A stretch of DNA of 64,000 nt from Vicingus serpentipes (GCF_007993035.1 NZ_VOOS01000004.1:327365-391364), one strand, 5' to 3'; shown: positions 10,322-19,723, counted from the first letter of the stretch. The notes: generated by a model from the sequence alone, not told the origin. A program made the numbers and translations.

Positions 10322-10672
10322 TTAAAACTTTAATAGATGTGATTTTGCATTGTTTTTCCACCCAGCTTGGCTTTCATAATCTACAAAGTAAATTTTTAAA
10401 TCAGCCTGACTTTCGTAATCAACAAAGTAGATTTTTTTATCGGCTTGGCTCTCGTATTTTACAACATACCAAAGCCCATCTTTTTTGGCTTGACTCTCAT
10501 ACTTTACATTAAATACTTTTAAGTCGCATTGCGATTCGTACTTCACAATGTAAACTTTAATGTCTGCTTGACTTTCGTATTTAACTTTAAATATTTTTTG
10601 AGCTTTTAATGATGTATTTGAGCTAAGTATAAAACTAAGAACGAGTGTAAGTAGGAGAATTAAGTTTTTCAT
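10322..10672 (-). CDS. DUF6150-type YESQ-repeat secreted protein
   Basis: A 116-residue protein with a signal peptide (MKNLILLLTL through SLKAQ, about residue 25). The rest is built from six copies of a short beta-strand repeat around (K/D)YESQ(A/C), with the tyrosines at residues 32, 45, 58, 73, 86 and 99. This matches the small DUF6150 family of Bacteroidota, whose function is not known. The ATG at 10672 is chosen over 10723 because it starts a clear signal peptide and leaves a 4-base gap from the oxidoreductase stop. The regular spacing suggests a small repetitive beta structure outside the inner membrane. Confidence 0.82.
   Translation of the reverse strand: MKNLILLLTLVLSFILSSNTSLKAQKIFKVKYESQADIKVYIVKYESQCDLKVFNVKYESQAKKDGLWYVVKYESQADKKIYFVDYESQADLKIYFVDYESQAGWKNNAKSHLLKF
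10361..10597 (-). repeat. Six YESQ-type 13-residue coding repeats
   Basis: Coding repeat within the DUF6150 gene. The spacing between successive tyrosines is 13, 13, 15, 13 and 13 residues, so the third unit carries a two-residue insertion (KKDGLW) in an otherwise strict register. The second copy has Cys in place of Ala (YESQC). At DNA level the units remain recognisably similar. Confidence 0.85.
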
Positions 10673-10676
10673 GGTA

Positions 10677-11729
10677 TTAATTTTCAAAGCGATTAATATC
10701 AATTTCCTTATCGAGAGGAGCATTATTTAATAAGCAATTTACCAATTTTTGACTAAAAAATGGAGCGAGCATTACTCCTTTTGTGCCTAATCCATTAAAA
10801 ACGCATAATTGTTTATGGTTAGGATGAACTCCAATTAGAGGTCTTCTGTCGAGGACCGTCGGTCGAACTCCAGCTTTATGCTCTATTATTTCTATTTTAT
10901 CATTAATAAATTTTCCTGCTTTTTTTAATAATTCTTCTTTACCTTCTTCTGATGTTTTTTCATTTAATTCATCCCAATTATAGGTAGCCCCCAGTTTATA
11001 ATTGTTGTTGTAAGGTAATACAAAAACACCTTTATTTATCGCAGAATCTAATTTTAAATTTTCAAATTGAACCGTTAAAACTTCGCCTTTGGTTAACTTA
11101 AAAGGCAACCAGCTAAAAAAAGGATTATGAATACTTTGATAACCTTCACAAAAAATAATTTGCTTTGCTTCATATCCATTCCAAGCAACCCCATTTTCTT
11201 TAAATTCTATTTTATTGTAATCGAACGTTGAACCGAGAAAAGAGTTTGATTTTTTTAAATATTCACGAAAATGACTTAACCATTTTGCCGTTTGCAAATA
11301 ACCAGATTGCAGTGTTTTTGCTGCACCAAATTTATGGTCAAGATAGGTTGGATTAAAAGGATGTTCTATTTTATGGTTAATCCAATCAAAAAGTTGGGGT
11401 TCATTACTTTTTTGTCTCCAAAAATTAGCTTCTTTCTCATCAACAAACAATTTATAAATAGGAATATCGAAATAGAACTGTTCGCCTAGTAATTTTTCTT
11501 GTTGCCTATAAAATGATTTTGCGTTTTCTAATACTTCATCAACTAACCAACTTTTGGTTAATCGCTTAAACACAACCGGATTGCATAATCCAGCAGCAAC
11601 TCTTGAAGATGTGTTTTCTTTTTCTTCATCAATAACGAGAATAGTCTGTTTATTTTCTAATAATTCATAAGCTAAAACAGAACCAGCCAATCCTTGCCCT
11701 ACAATAATATAATCGACTTTTTTATTCAT
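10677..11729 (-). CDS. FAD-dependent oxidoreductase (DAO fold), possibly a stand-alone MnmC-type FAD domain
   Basis: A 350-residue flavoprotein of the D-amino-acid-oxidase superfamily. The N-terminal dinucleotide-binding motif is VGQGLAGSVLAYELL with a following acidic residue (VIDEE) that would hold the ribose. The segment SRVAAGLCNPVV and the C-terminal GVRPTVLDRRPLIG then GLGTKGVMLAP resemble the oxidase half of MnmC, which removes the carboxymethyl group from cmnm5U34 of tRNA. In organisms lacking fused MnmC this half can stand alone. A generic glycine/D-amino acid oxidase is the alternative. It leads the leftward unit with the DUF6150 and MazG genes. Confidence 0.8.
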   Translation of the reverse strand: MNKKVDYIIVGQGLAGSVLAYELLENKQTILVIDEEKENTSSRVAAGLCNPVVFKRLTKSWLVDEVLENAKSFYRQQEKLLGEQFYFDIPIYKLFVDEKEANFWRQKSNEPQLFDWINHKIEHPFNPTYLDHKFGAAKTLQSGYLQTAKWLSHFREYLKKSNSFLGSTFDYNKIEFKENGVAWNGYEAKQIIFCEGYQSIHNPFFSWLPFKLTKGEVLTVQFENLKLDSAINKGVFVLPYNNNYKLGATYNWDELNEKTSEEGKEELLKKAGKFINDKIEIIEHKAGVRPTVLDRRPLIGVHPNHKQLCVFNGLGTKGVMLAPFFSQKLVNCLLNNAPLDKEIDINRFEN

Positions 11730-11868
11730 TTCAACATACTGTTTTTGTGGTTTCGAAAGGCTTTCGATTTATACTTCGAAATTAAAAATTAAAAATTGTT
11801 TTATGGATTTTTTATGATTCAAACATCTAACTACAAAACAAGCATTAACTCACTTAAAAAATAAACTT

Positions 11869-13827
11869 ATGAAAACTCAAAAAACAAAAGCACTTCACTA
11901 TCTATTGGTAGTTATTTTAATCGGACTATTTAATCAGTCTTATGCAGCAGATGCCATTTTAAAAGGAAAAGTAATTGATAAACAAACAAAAGCAACATTA
12001 CCAATGGTAAATGTTTATTTAAAATCAGAAACGGGTAAAACTATAAAGTCGACCTTAACAGACGTTGATGGGAAGTTTGAAATTACAGGTATTGCACCTT
12101 CAACATATAACGTGATTGTTGAAATGATAGGGTATAGAAAATTTACTAAAAAAGGGATAATTCTTAGCTCAGCAGTTACAAAAAATATGGTTTTTGAATT
12201 GAGCAGTAATACTCCTCAAATTGTAGACGAAATTGATGTAGTTAATGCTGAAGACGAAAAAGAGGAAAGCATAAGTACGGTAGCTGTTTCGAAAGATAAA
12301 TATAAAAAAGATAGAAGAATGAAAAGTGCAGAGATGAGCGCTGGTTATGCTAGTCCAATGATTATTGGCAACGTAGTTTCTCGACAAGATAATTTTAATA
12401 CAGAGTCTTACAGCCCAATTTCGGAGAATGATTTTAAAAATGTAATAGCAAGCCCTTTATCTACTTTTTCAATAGATGTAGATGCTGCTTCATATTCAAA
12501 TATGAGAAGATTTATTACAAATGGACAAAATCCACCAGCAGATGCAGTAAGAATAGAAGAAATGATTAATTATTTCTCTTACGATTATCCACAACCAAAA
12601 GGAGAACATCCTTTTAGCATTACTACTGAAATGAGCGATTGTCCTTGGAATAAAAACAACAAATTAATTCATATCGGATTGCAAGGTAAGAAAATGGATA
12701 TGAGTGAATTACCATCAAGTAATCTAGTATTTTTATTAGATGTTTCAGGGTCGATGAGTTCGCTAAACAAATTGCCATTATTAAAAAAATCGTTTAATCT
12801 TTTAGTAAATAACTTAACCGAAAATGATAGAGTTGCAATAGTAGTTTATGCTGGGGCAGCAGGATTGGTTTTACCATCAACCCCAGGGAACGATAAAGAA
12901 AGAATAATGGAAGCATTAAACAATTTAAATGCTGGAGGTTCAACAGCAGGAGGTGCTGGTATAAAGTTAGCTTATAAAATAGCACAAGAAAACTTTATTA
13001 AAGAAGGAAACAACAGAATTATTTTAGCAACAGATGGCGATTTTAATATTGGAGCAAGTAGTGATGGTGAAATGACTCGATTGATTGAAGAGAAAAGAAA
13101 ATCTGGAGTTTATTTGACTTGTTTAGGTTTTGGAATGGGAAATTACAAAGATTCTAAAATGGAAACATTAGCTGACAAAGGAAATGGCAATTATGCTTAC
13201 ATCGATAATATTTTAGAAGCGAAAAAAGTATTGGTTACCGAAATGGGAGGAACAATGTTTACAATAGCTAAAGATGTAAAATTGCAATTAGAGTTTAATC
13301 CAGAAAAAATAGAATCGTACAAATTAATAGGATATGAAAACCGATTGTTAAATGATGAAGATTTTAATGATGATACTAAAGATGCAGGAGAATTAGGTGC
13401 AGGACATACAGTAACTGCTCTTTATGAAGTTGTTTTAAAAGGACAAGGAATTGCTCCTTCAGTTGATCCATTACGTTACCAACGATTAACCGAACTAATT
13501 CCAACGCCTAAAACTGATGAGATTTTGACTGTAAAGTTTAGATATAAAAAACCAACAGAAGATAAGAGTAACTTAATTGTAAATCACTTAACTGACAAAA
13601 GTGTTTTATTAAATAAAACTTCAGAAAACTTTAGATTTTCGGCTGCTGTTGCTGAGTTTGGATTGTTGTTAAGAAATTCAAAACATAAAGCGGAAGCTTC
13701 TTTCGAAAAAGTGTTGGCTCTTGCAAAAGCAAGCAAAGGAAAAGATGAGTTTGGTTATAGAGCAGAATTTATTAGGCTGGTAGAAATGAGTGAGATGCAA
13801 GCAAGTGCGTATTTAAACGAAGAATAG
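11869..13827 (+). CDS. von Willebrand factor type A protein with N-terminal carboxypeptidase-regulatory-like domain (YfbK-like)
   Basis: A 652-residue exported protein. After a signal peptide ending near YAADA, residues 30-120 form a CarboxypepD_reg-like beta-sandwich (GKVIDKQTKATLPMVNVYL), typical of Bacteroidota surface proteins. A charged linker leads to a vWA_N-type region (SIDVDAASYSNMRRF) and a vWA domain with a complete MIDAS: D291-x-S-x-S (DVSGSMS), a threonine in GGSTAGG and LATDGDF. The C-terminal third matches the DUF3520 extension of YfbK proteins. Function is unknown; metal-dependent protein binding at the outer membrane or in the periplasm is likely. It is flanked by its own terminator. 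Confidence 0.9.
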   Translation: MKTQKTKALHYLLVVILIGLFNQSYAADAILKGKVIDKQTKATLPMVNVYLKSETGKTIKSTLTDVDGKFEITGIAPSTYNVIVEMIGYRKFTKKGIILSSAVTKNMVFELSSNTPQIVDEIDVVNAEDEKEESISTVAVSKDKYKKDRRMKSAEMSAGYASPMIIGNVVSRQDNFNTESYSPISENDFKNVIASPLSTFSIDVDAASYSNMRRFITNGQNPPADAVRIEEMINYFSYDYPQPKGEHPFSITTEMSDCPWNKNNKLIHIGLQGKKMDMSELPSSNLVFLLDVSGSMSSLNKLPLLKKSFNLLVNNLTENDRVAIVVYAGAAGLVLPSTPGNDKERIMEALNNLNAGGSTAGGAGIKLAYKIAQENFIKEGNNRIILATDGDFNIGASSDGEMTRLIEEKRKSGVYLTCLGFGMGNYKDSKMETLADKGNGNYAYIDNILEAKKVLVTEMGGTMFTIAKDVKLQLEFNPEKIESYKLIGYENRLLNDEDFNDDTKDAGELGAGHTVTALYEVVLKGQGIAPSVDPLRYQRLTELIPTPKTDEILTVKFRYKKPTEDKSNLIVNHLTDKSVLLNKTSENFRFSAAVAEFGLLLRNSKHKAEASFEKVLALAKASKGKDEFGYRAEFIRLVEMSEMQASAYLNEE

Positions 13828-13858
13828 TAATTTAAAACCCACATCACTTACCAGTTTT

Positions 13859-13878
13859 GCCCCAACTTCGGTTGGGGC
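13859..13878 (+). terminator. Terminator with UUCG tetraloop after the vWA gene
   Basis: An 8-bp GC-rich stem (GCCCCAAC and its complement) closed by a TTCG loop and followed by TTTTG and further Ts. It lies 32 bases past the vWA stop. The remaining 180 bases before the next gene are AT-rich, with no ORF or clear promoter. Confidence 0.88.
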
Positions 13879-14056
13879 TTTTGTTTATTAAGAGATAATT
13901 TTGCAAATTATAATACTGCACAAATGATTAAACACAAAACAAAATATTGATTTACACAAAATGCACAGTTTTAACGAAACATAATATTTAACACTATCGT
14001 TGAAATATAATAGTTGACAACAACAAAGTTCTTTTATTTACTAATACCTAATAGCC

Positions 14057-17000
14057 ATGAAACTAATTTACCATTTTCCAAGGTTAAAAACCTTATTACT
14101 AATCATAGCGTTTATTCAACTTAGTGGTGAAGCATATGCAAGCCATGCTCAAAGTGCAGATATTACTTATCAATGTTTGGGGGGAAGCCAATATCAGATT
14201 AGCGTATCTTTTTACCGAGATTGTAGCGGGATTAATGCACCGGGCTCTGTTGATGTAAATCTTTACTCTTCATCTTGTAATCAAGACTTTAATATTACCT
14301 TGAATCAAGCTGCAGCAACAGGAAATGAAGTTTCATTGGTTTGTAGTTCAGTAAATACAGTGTGTTCAGGAGGAACTTACCCTGGAGTTGAAGAATATAT
14401 ATATCAAGGGGTTGTTACTCTACCTGCTCAATGTAACGATTGGATTTTTAGTTTTTCTTTATGTTGTAGAAATAATGCAATTAATACAATTAATAATCCT
14501 GGAGATGAAAATATTTATGTTGAAGCTCAACTAAATAATTTAGATTTCGTTTGTAATAATTCTCCAACATTTTCAAACCCACCAGTATCCTATCCATGTA
14601 TTGGACAAACCTCTTGTTTTAATCATGGAGCTTATGAACCAGATGGAGATTCTTTGTATTATTCTTTATTTGCACCTGCGACTGGACCAGGAACAACAGT
14701 AACATATGTGCCAGGATATTCTGAAACACAACCTTTATTATCAAGCCCATTAGTTAGTTTTAATTCAAATACTGGAGATATATGTGTTACACCAACCAAT
14801 ATTGAAGTAACAGTACTTGCTGTTAAAGTAGAAGAATGGAGAAATGGTGTTTTGATAGGTAGTGTAGTAAGAGATATTCAACTAAGAACAATAGTTTGTA
14901 GTAATAATTTACCTGAAATTACAGGGATTAATGGTACAGGGCAATATTCAATAACTGCTTGTGCGGGATCAAATTTAACTTTTGATATTTTTTCAAACGA
15001 TATAGATGCTGGTCAGAATGTAACATTAGCATGGAATAATGCTATTCCTAGTGCTACATTCACAACAAATGCATCAAATCATCAAACAGGAACATTTAAT
15101 TGGACTCCAAATGTTGGAGACATAAGTTCAATTCCTTATTGTTTTACAGTAAATGTTGCTGATGATAATTGTCCTATAACTGGGCTGCAGGTTTATTCTT
15201 TTTGTATTACAGTTACAGGATTTGATGTCAGTATGGGTTCAACTGATGCTAATTGTGGTGCATCCAATGGAACTGCAACAGCAACTCCATCAGGGGGTAC
15301 AGGGCCATACACATATGCATGGAGTCCAACAGGAGGGAATAATTCAGTAGCTCATGGATTAAATGCAGGGACATATACTGTAACTGTAACCGATGTTAAT
15401 GGATGTACAGCTATAGGAAATACCACTGTTGGAAGTGGTGCCGCTCCTGGCAACATTAATATAAACTCAACTGATGTTAGTTGTTTTGGAGGGAATAACG
15501 GAACAGCAACAGTAGTTGCAAATGGAGGACAACAACCATACACTTATCAATGGTCAAATGGAGACTCGATTGACAATATTTCAAATTTATCTGCAGGAAC
15601 TTATTATGTAGATGTAATAACAAGTAATGGTTGTATTACTTCTGATAGTATTATTATTACGGAGCCACAAGAACCTCTAACAATAAACACTTCAACAACA
15701 AATGTAATTTGTAATGGAGAAAATACTGGTACAGCAAGTGTTCTGGCAAATGGAGGAACTTCTGGTTATACTTATTTATGGAATACTACTCCTAATCAGT
15801 TTAGTGATATAGCTACAGGATTATCTTCAGGAAGTTATTTGGTAACAGTAACAGATGCTAATGGATGTCAAGTTTTAGATGAGGTAAGCATCAGCCAGCC
15901 AGACCCATTGTCTATAAATGTAATTGACCAAATTGATGTTTCTTGTAATGGAGGAAATGGTGGATTATTGAATGTAAATGCATTTGGAGGGACATCACCA
16001 TATTCTTATTCATGGAACTCAGGAATTTACTCAGGAAATTCTATTAATATGTTAACACAAGGTAATTATCAATTAGAGGTAACTGATAATAATGGTTGTA
16101 ATCAAATAGGTTCTTTTATAATTAATGAGCCTTTGCCATTAGAAGCATCAGTGATTAATCAAACTGATATTAGTTGTTATCAAGCTAATGATGGAGAAAT
16201 TGAAGCCTCTGTTGTTGGAGGGACACCACCATATTCTTACTTATGGAGCAATAGTGCTACATCTCCTCAAATAGGTTCTTTATCAGAAAATATGTATATG
16301 TTAACAGTAACAGATGCAAATGGCTGTGAAGATACAACATCAGCTATTATAAAAGAACCTGAAAAGTTGGTTATTACGTCTTCAAGTCAATCGACTATTT
16401 GCCCAGGTGAAAATATTAACTTACAAGCTTTTTCAACAGGAGGTACGGGAGCTATTCAATATTATTGGGATAATGGAATAATATCAGACTCTCAGTTAGT
16501 TTCTCCCTCACAATTAACAGAATACCAAGTATACGGAATAGATGAAAATGGTTGTATAGGAGCAACGGTTTCTACTATTGTTTTAGTTAATGACATCAAC
16601 CTTTCAACCTTAACTGTTGCTCCTGATACAGCTATTTGTATAGAAGAAAACGGGGTTGTTTTTGCGAATTTTACACCAGGAATTGGGGTTTATACTTTTC
16701 AATGGAGCAATGGATTAGGAACTAATCTTGGGCCTCATTATGTATATCCAGATGAAGCAGAAACCTATGTAATTCAAGTAACGGATGATTGTGGGAATAC
16801 ATTATTAGATAGTGTAAATATAGATGTTAACTCATTGCCTAATATAGATTTAACTCCACAAACTTCAACAGGATGTGGAGAGGCGACTTTTAATCTACAG
16901 AATAATGCACCTTATGTTTCTCAAGATTTATATAATTGGAATTTTGGCGATAATACCTTTTCAACAGTTACAATGCCTGAAAAATCATATTCTCAATCAG

Positions 17001-17614
17001 GAAGTTATACCGTAACCTTAATTGTAACTTCAGCACAAGGGTGTATTAATTTGGCGACAACAAATTTAAACGCGATTGTTAACCCAATAGCGAAAGCTAA
17101 TTTTAGCTTTACACCAGATGAAGAGATTAGCACACTAAACTCAAAACTTTATTTTGATAATACTACAACAGACGCCACTATTTATAATTGGGATTTTGGT
17201 GATGGATCAAGTTCTTCAGAAATGAATCCTATTTACAGTTATAAAGATAAAGGAACGTATACCATAACTTTATTTGCTAATAACTATTTTGGTTGTTCTG
17301 ATACTTACGAGCAAGAGGTTACCGTTGATCCTGCTTATACATTTTATATTCCTAATGCTTTTACGCCAGATGAAAATGGATTAAATGAAGTTTTTACTGC
17401 TGTTGGTGAAGAAATAGATGAGTTTGAAATGCAAATATTTAATCGATGGGGAGAAAAAATATATGAAACAACAAGCCTTAATCAAGGATGGGATGGGTCT
17501 GCTAATGGTAGCAATCAAATTTCTGAGCAAGGAGTGTATGTATATAATATTAGATTAAAAGATTATACTGGTCAATTTCACCGTTTTACAGGAAAAGTAA
17601 CATTACTAAAATAG
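14057..17614 (+). CDS. Large SprB-repeat / PKD surface protein with gliding-type (type B) T9SS sorting domain
   Basis: A 1185-residue secreted protein. A signal peptide ends near GEAYA. Residues 30-280 are a Cys-rich beta region found at the front of many Bacteroidota adhesins (ADITYQCLGGSQYQ). An Ig/cadherin-like section follows, then five SprB repeats, each with an NG-x-A core, a YxW strand, a GxY(x)VxVxDxNGC strand and a Pro-rich end. Two PKD domains come next (YNWNFGDN, YNWDFGDGSS). The C-terminus, from FYIPNAFTPDENGLNE to FTGKVTLLK, is the gliding motility-associated C-terminal domain that directs export by the type IX system and surface attachment. It is probably an adhesin linked to gliding or surface attachment. 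Confidence 0.93.
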   Translation: MKLIYHFPRLKTLLLIIAFIQLSGEAYASHAQSADITYQCLGGSQYQISVSFYRDCSGINAPGSVDVNLYSSSCNQDFNITLNQAAATGNEVSLVCSSVNTVCSGGTYPGVEEYIYQGVVTLPAQCNDWIFSFSLCCRNNAINTINNPGDENIYVEAQLNNLDFVCNNSPTFSNPPVSYPCIGQTSCFNHGAYEPDGDSLYYSLFAPATGPGTTVTYVPGYSETQPLLSSPLVSFNSNTGDICVTPTNIEVTVLAVKVEEWRNGVLIGSVVRDIQLRTIVCSNNLPEITGINGTGQYSITACAGSNLTFDIFSNDIDAGQNVTLAWNNAIPSATFTTNASNHQTGTFNWTPNVGDISSIPYCFTVNVADDNCPITGLQVYSFCITVTGFDVSMGSTDANCGASNGTATATPSGGTGPYTYAWSPTGGNNSVAHGLNAGTYTVTVTDVNGCTAIGNTTVGSGAAPGNININSTDVSCFGGNNGTATVVANGGQQPYTYQWSNGDSIDNISNLSAGTYYVDVITSNGCITSDSIIITEPQEPLTINTSTTNVICNGENTGTASVLANGGTSGYTYLWNTTPNQFSDIATGLSSGSYLVTVTDANGCQVLDEVSISQPDPLSINVIDQIDVSCNGGNGGLLNVNAFGGTSPYSYSWNSGIYSGNSINMLTQGNYQLEVTDNNGCNQIGSFIINEPLPLEASVINQTDISCYQANDGEIEASVVGGTPPYSYLWSNSATSPQIGSLSENMYMLTVTDANGCEDTTSAIIKEPEKLVITSSSQSTICPGENINLQAFSTGGTGAIQYYWDNGIISDSQLVSPSQLTEYQVYGIDENGCIGATVSTIVLVNDINLSTLTVAPDTAICIEENGVVFANFTPGIGVYTFQWSNGLGTNLGPHYVYPDEAETYVIQVTDDCGNTLLDSVNIDVNSLPNIDLTPQTSTGCGEATFNLQNNAPYVSQDLYNWNFGDNTFSTVTMPEKSYSQSGSYTVTLIVTSAQGCINLATTNLNAIVNPIAKANFSFTPDEEISTLNSKLYFDNTTTDATIYNWDFGDGSSSSEMNPIYSYKDKGTYTITLFANNYFGCSDTYEQEVTVDPAYTFYIPNAFTPDENGLNEVFTAVGEEIDEFEMQIFNRWGEKIYETTSLNQGWDGSANGSNQISEQGVYVYNIRLKDYTGQFHRFTGKVTLLK
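15235..16370 (+). repeat. Five tandem SprB repeats
   Basis: Five units of about 70-75 residues that share the pattern (S/T)TDVSCxGGNNGT, GGxxPYTYxW, L(S/N)AGTYxVxVTDxNGC and a closing I(T/N)EP. A sixth unit after them (starting SSQSTICPGENI) keeps the NGC strand but has lost the rest, so it looks like a diverged or Ig-type module. The cysteines flanking each unit may form a disulfide. Confidence 0.85.
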
Positions 17615-17617
17615 TTC

Positions 17618-17650
17618 TTGTTTTTTACTGTGTACAACTTTGTATATTTG
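17618..17650 (+). promoter_or_regulatory. Promoter of the GAF-domain gene, leaderless arrangement
   Basis: TTG at 17618-17620, a 22-base spacer and TATATTTG at 17643-17650 fit the Bacteroidota -33/-7 promoter. The -7 element ends only 4 bases before the ATG at 17655, so transcription should begin at or within a base or two of the start codon, giving a leaderless mRNA. Confidence 0.6.
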
Positions 17651-17654
17651 CAAC

Positions 17655-18140
17655 ATGGCGGAAGAATTAATAGTTTCGGATGGTATTTCGAAAGAAAAAA
17701 AATATGAGGAATTAATACCTCAAATAAAGGCATTAGTTGAAGGTGAAAGCGATAAGACCGCTAACCTTTGTAATATAATGTCTGCTTTAAAATGGACCTT
17801 CAATTGGCTTTGGATAGGTGTTTATATCGTTAGGGGTGATGAATTAGTTTTAGGACCTTTTCAAGGACCAATTGCTTGCACTAGAATACAATTAGGAAGA
17901 GGTGTAAGCGGAACAGCTTGGCATAAAAAAGAGGTAATTATTGTGCCTAATGTGGATGAATTTCCAGATCATATTATTTGTAATTCCGCTTCTAAATCAG
18001 AAATTGTATTACCCGTAATGAATAAAAATGGAGATGTTTCTATGATTTTAGATGCAGATAGTGACAAGCTGAATGATTTTGATGAAATAGACGAAAAATA
18101 CTTATCGCAAGTTATAGAAATTATAAAAAAACTGGGTTGA
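17655..18140 (+). CDS. GAF-domain protein, free methionine-(R)-sulfoxide reductase family
   Basis: A 161-residue single-GAF protein matching the fRMsr (MsrC/YebR) family, which reduces free methionine-R-sulfoxide with thioredoxin. The family segments are clear: WIGVYI, LGPFQGPIACTRI with Cys75, GRGVSGTAW, VDEFPDHIICNSASKSEIVLP with Cys109. Of the three cysteines usual in the family, the middle one (in GVCG) is Ser85 here, while the first and third are kept. Family studies differ on which pair is essential, so activity is likely but not certain. ATG at 17655 is chosen because an upstream in-frame TTG overlaps the promoter. Its TGA overlaps the next gene's TTG. Confidence 0.88.
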   Translation: MAEELIVSDGISKEKKYEELIPQIKALVEGESDKTANLCNIMSALKWTFNWLWIGVYIVRGDELVLGPFQGPIACTRIQLGRGVSGTAWHKKEVIIVPNVDEFPDHIICNSASKSEIVLPVMNKNGDVSMILDADSDKLNDFDEIDEKYLSQVIEIIKKLG

Positions 18141-19723
18141 GACAGAAGTACATCATATTGTTAGTTGTCTCAATTTTTATAATTTCTTGTGCTCAACGTT
18201 CTGCCTTGTCGGGAGGAGATAAAGATATTTTACCTCCAGAAGTAAAAGAGGAATTTCCAGCAAATAAGACAACCAATTTTATTGAAAATACGATTACAGT
18301 TGAGTTTAATGAATTTATAAGTTTAGATAATTTATCTAGTCAATTAATAGTTTCTCCTCTAATGGATGAAACACCTGATATAGCTGTGAAAGGTAAAAAA
18401 TTGGTAATTAAAATTAAAAGCGAGTTAAAACCAAATACTACCTATAGTTTAAATTTTGGAGATGCGATAAAGGACATTACCGAAGGAAATATTTATCCAA
18501 ATTATAAATATGTTTTTTCTACAGGTAGTTTTATTGACTCTTTAAATTATGAAGGAAAGGTTATAGGAGCTTTTGATTTAACGCCAAAAGAAAACGTTTT
18601 TGTAATGCTTTATGATGAGTTTGAAGATTCTATTCCTAAAACAAAAAAGCCGAGATATATTGCTAAAACGAATAAAGATGGAGATTACCAAATTACAAAT
18701 ATTAGTAAAGGAAAATATAAATTATTTGCTTTAACTGATATTAATAGCAATTATTTATTCGATTTACCAAATGAGGAAATAGGTTTTTACAATGAGTTAA
18801 TACAAATTGATTCTTCAAAAACTAATAATATCATATACTCATTTACAGAAAATACAGATTTACAATACGTAACAAAAAGTTCAAATACAGCTTATGGAAA
18901 AATAGTGCTTGAATTTAATATGCCAGCAGATAGTATAATAATAAAATCTTTAAATGAAGATATTAGCCTTGATATTGAAGAGGTTTCAGATGACAAGAAA
19001 AAGAAAACATTTTGGTTATCTGACCCATCATTTACAGAAAAACTAGATATAGTGGTTTATAATAATAAAGCCATTATTGATACCCTTGAACTTGAGTTAA
19101 TTAATCCTGATTTATTTTTAGACTCAACATTAACAGTTAATACAAATGTTGGAGTTAAGTTTGATTTAAACACAGCTATTCAATTTACAACCGCTCAACC
19201 CATAGCTGGAATAGATACTTCTAAAATTAGCTTGTTAGAAGATAGTATAAAAGTCGATTTTAAGTTTACACAAGACTCTGTAAATATTAGAAGATATAAT
19301 TTAATTTATCCATTTAAAGAAAAAACGGATTATCTATTATTTGCAGAACCATCAGTATTTACCGATATATATGGTTTACATAATGATACTATCTTAAAAA
19401 CCTTTAAAACAAAAAGGGAATCAGATTATGGTAATTTAGTTTTAAATGTAACTCCAAACATTACTGACAACTATATCATTCACTTTACATTAAATAATAA
19501 AATTGTTGAAACTAGATATGGAGTTGGTAAAGCAGTATTTAATTTTGATTATTTAACTGCTGGTAGTTATGGTATAAAACTTATTGTTGATAGGAACAAC
19601 AATAAGAGTTGGGACACAGGAAACTACAATGAAAAATTACAACCAGAAGAAGTAATTTATTACCAAGGAACTATTTCGATTCAAGAAAATTGGGACAACA
19701 AAATTGATTGGATTATAGAGTAG
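18137..19723 (+). CDS. Ig-like (Big_5) domain lipoprotein
   Basis: A 528-residue outer-envelope lipoprotein found across Bacteroidota. It begins at TTG, overlapping the previous stop as TTGA, and has a hydrophobic signal ending in IISC (Cys18). Residues 33-130 form a bacterial Ig-like domain of the Big_5 type (PPEVKEEFPAN, then ITVEFNEFI and LKPNTTYSLNFGDAI). A carboxypeptidase-regulatory-like module (GDYQITNISKGKYKLFALTD) follows, then further beta-rich sequence. Its role is unknown; such proteins are probably structural or involved in surface assembly. No ATG lies near the signal peptide, which supports the TTG start. Confidence 0.86.
   Translation: MRQKYIILLVVSIFIISCAQRSALSGGDKDILPPEVKEEFPANKTTNFIENTITVEFNEFISLDNLSSQLIVSPLMDETPDIAVKGKKLVIKIKSELKPNTTYSLNFGDAIKDITEGNIYPNYKYVFSTGSFIDSLNYEGKVIGAFDLTPKENVFVMLYDEFEDSIPKTKKPRYIAKTNKDGDYQITNISKGKYKLFALTDINSNYLFDLPNEEIGFYNELIQIDSSKTNNIIYSFTENTDLQYVTKSSNTAYGKIVLEFNMPADSIIIKSLNEDISLDIEEVSDDKKKKTFWLSDPSFTEKLDIVVYNNKAIIDTLELELINPDLFLDSTLTVNTNVGVKFDLNTAIQFTTAQPIAGIDTSKISLLEDSIKVDFKFTQDSVNIRRYNLIYPFKEKTDYLLFAEPSVFTDIYGLHNDTILKTFKTKRESDYGNLVLNVTPNITDNYIIHFTLNNKIVETRYGVGKAVFNFDYLTAGSYGIKLIVDRNNNKSWDTGNYNEKLQPEEVIYYQGTISIQENWDNKIDWIIE

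Noticed and set aside
13976..14001. GAAAC, 17 bases, CGTT before the large adhesin gene, resembling an ECF promoter
   Set aside because: Only a short and loose match in AT-rich sequence and no second copy in the window; it does not match the AGTTGTAAC/CGTCACATT pair.
14057..17614. CRISPR-like or satellite repeats suggested by the repetitive SprB region
   Set aside because: Repeats are about 210-225 bases, diverged and in frame, so they are protein repeats and not an array with spacers.
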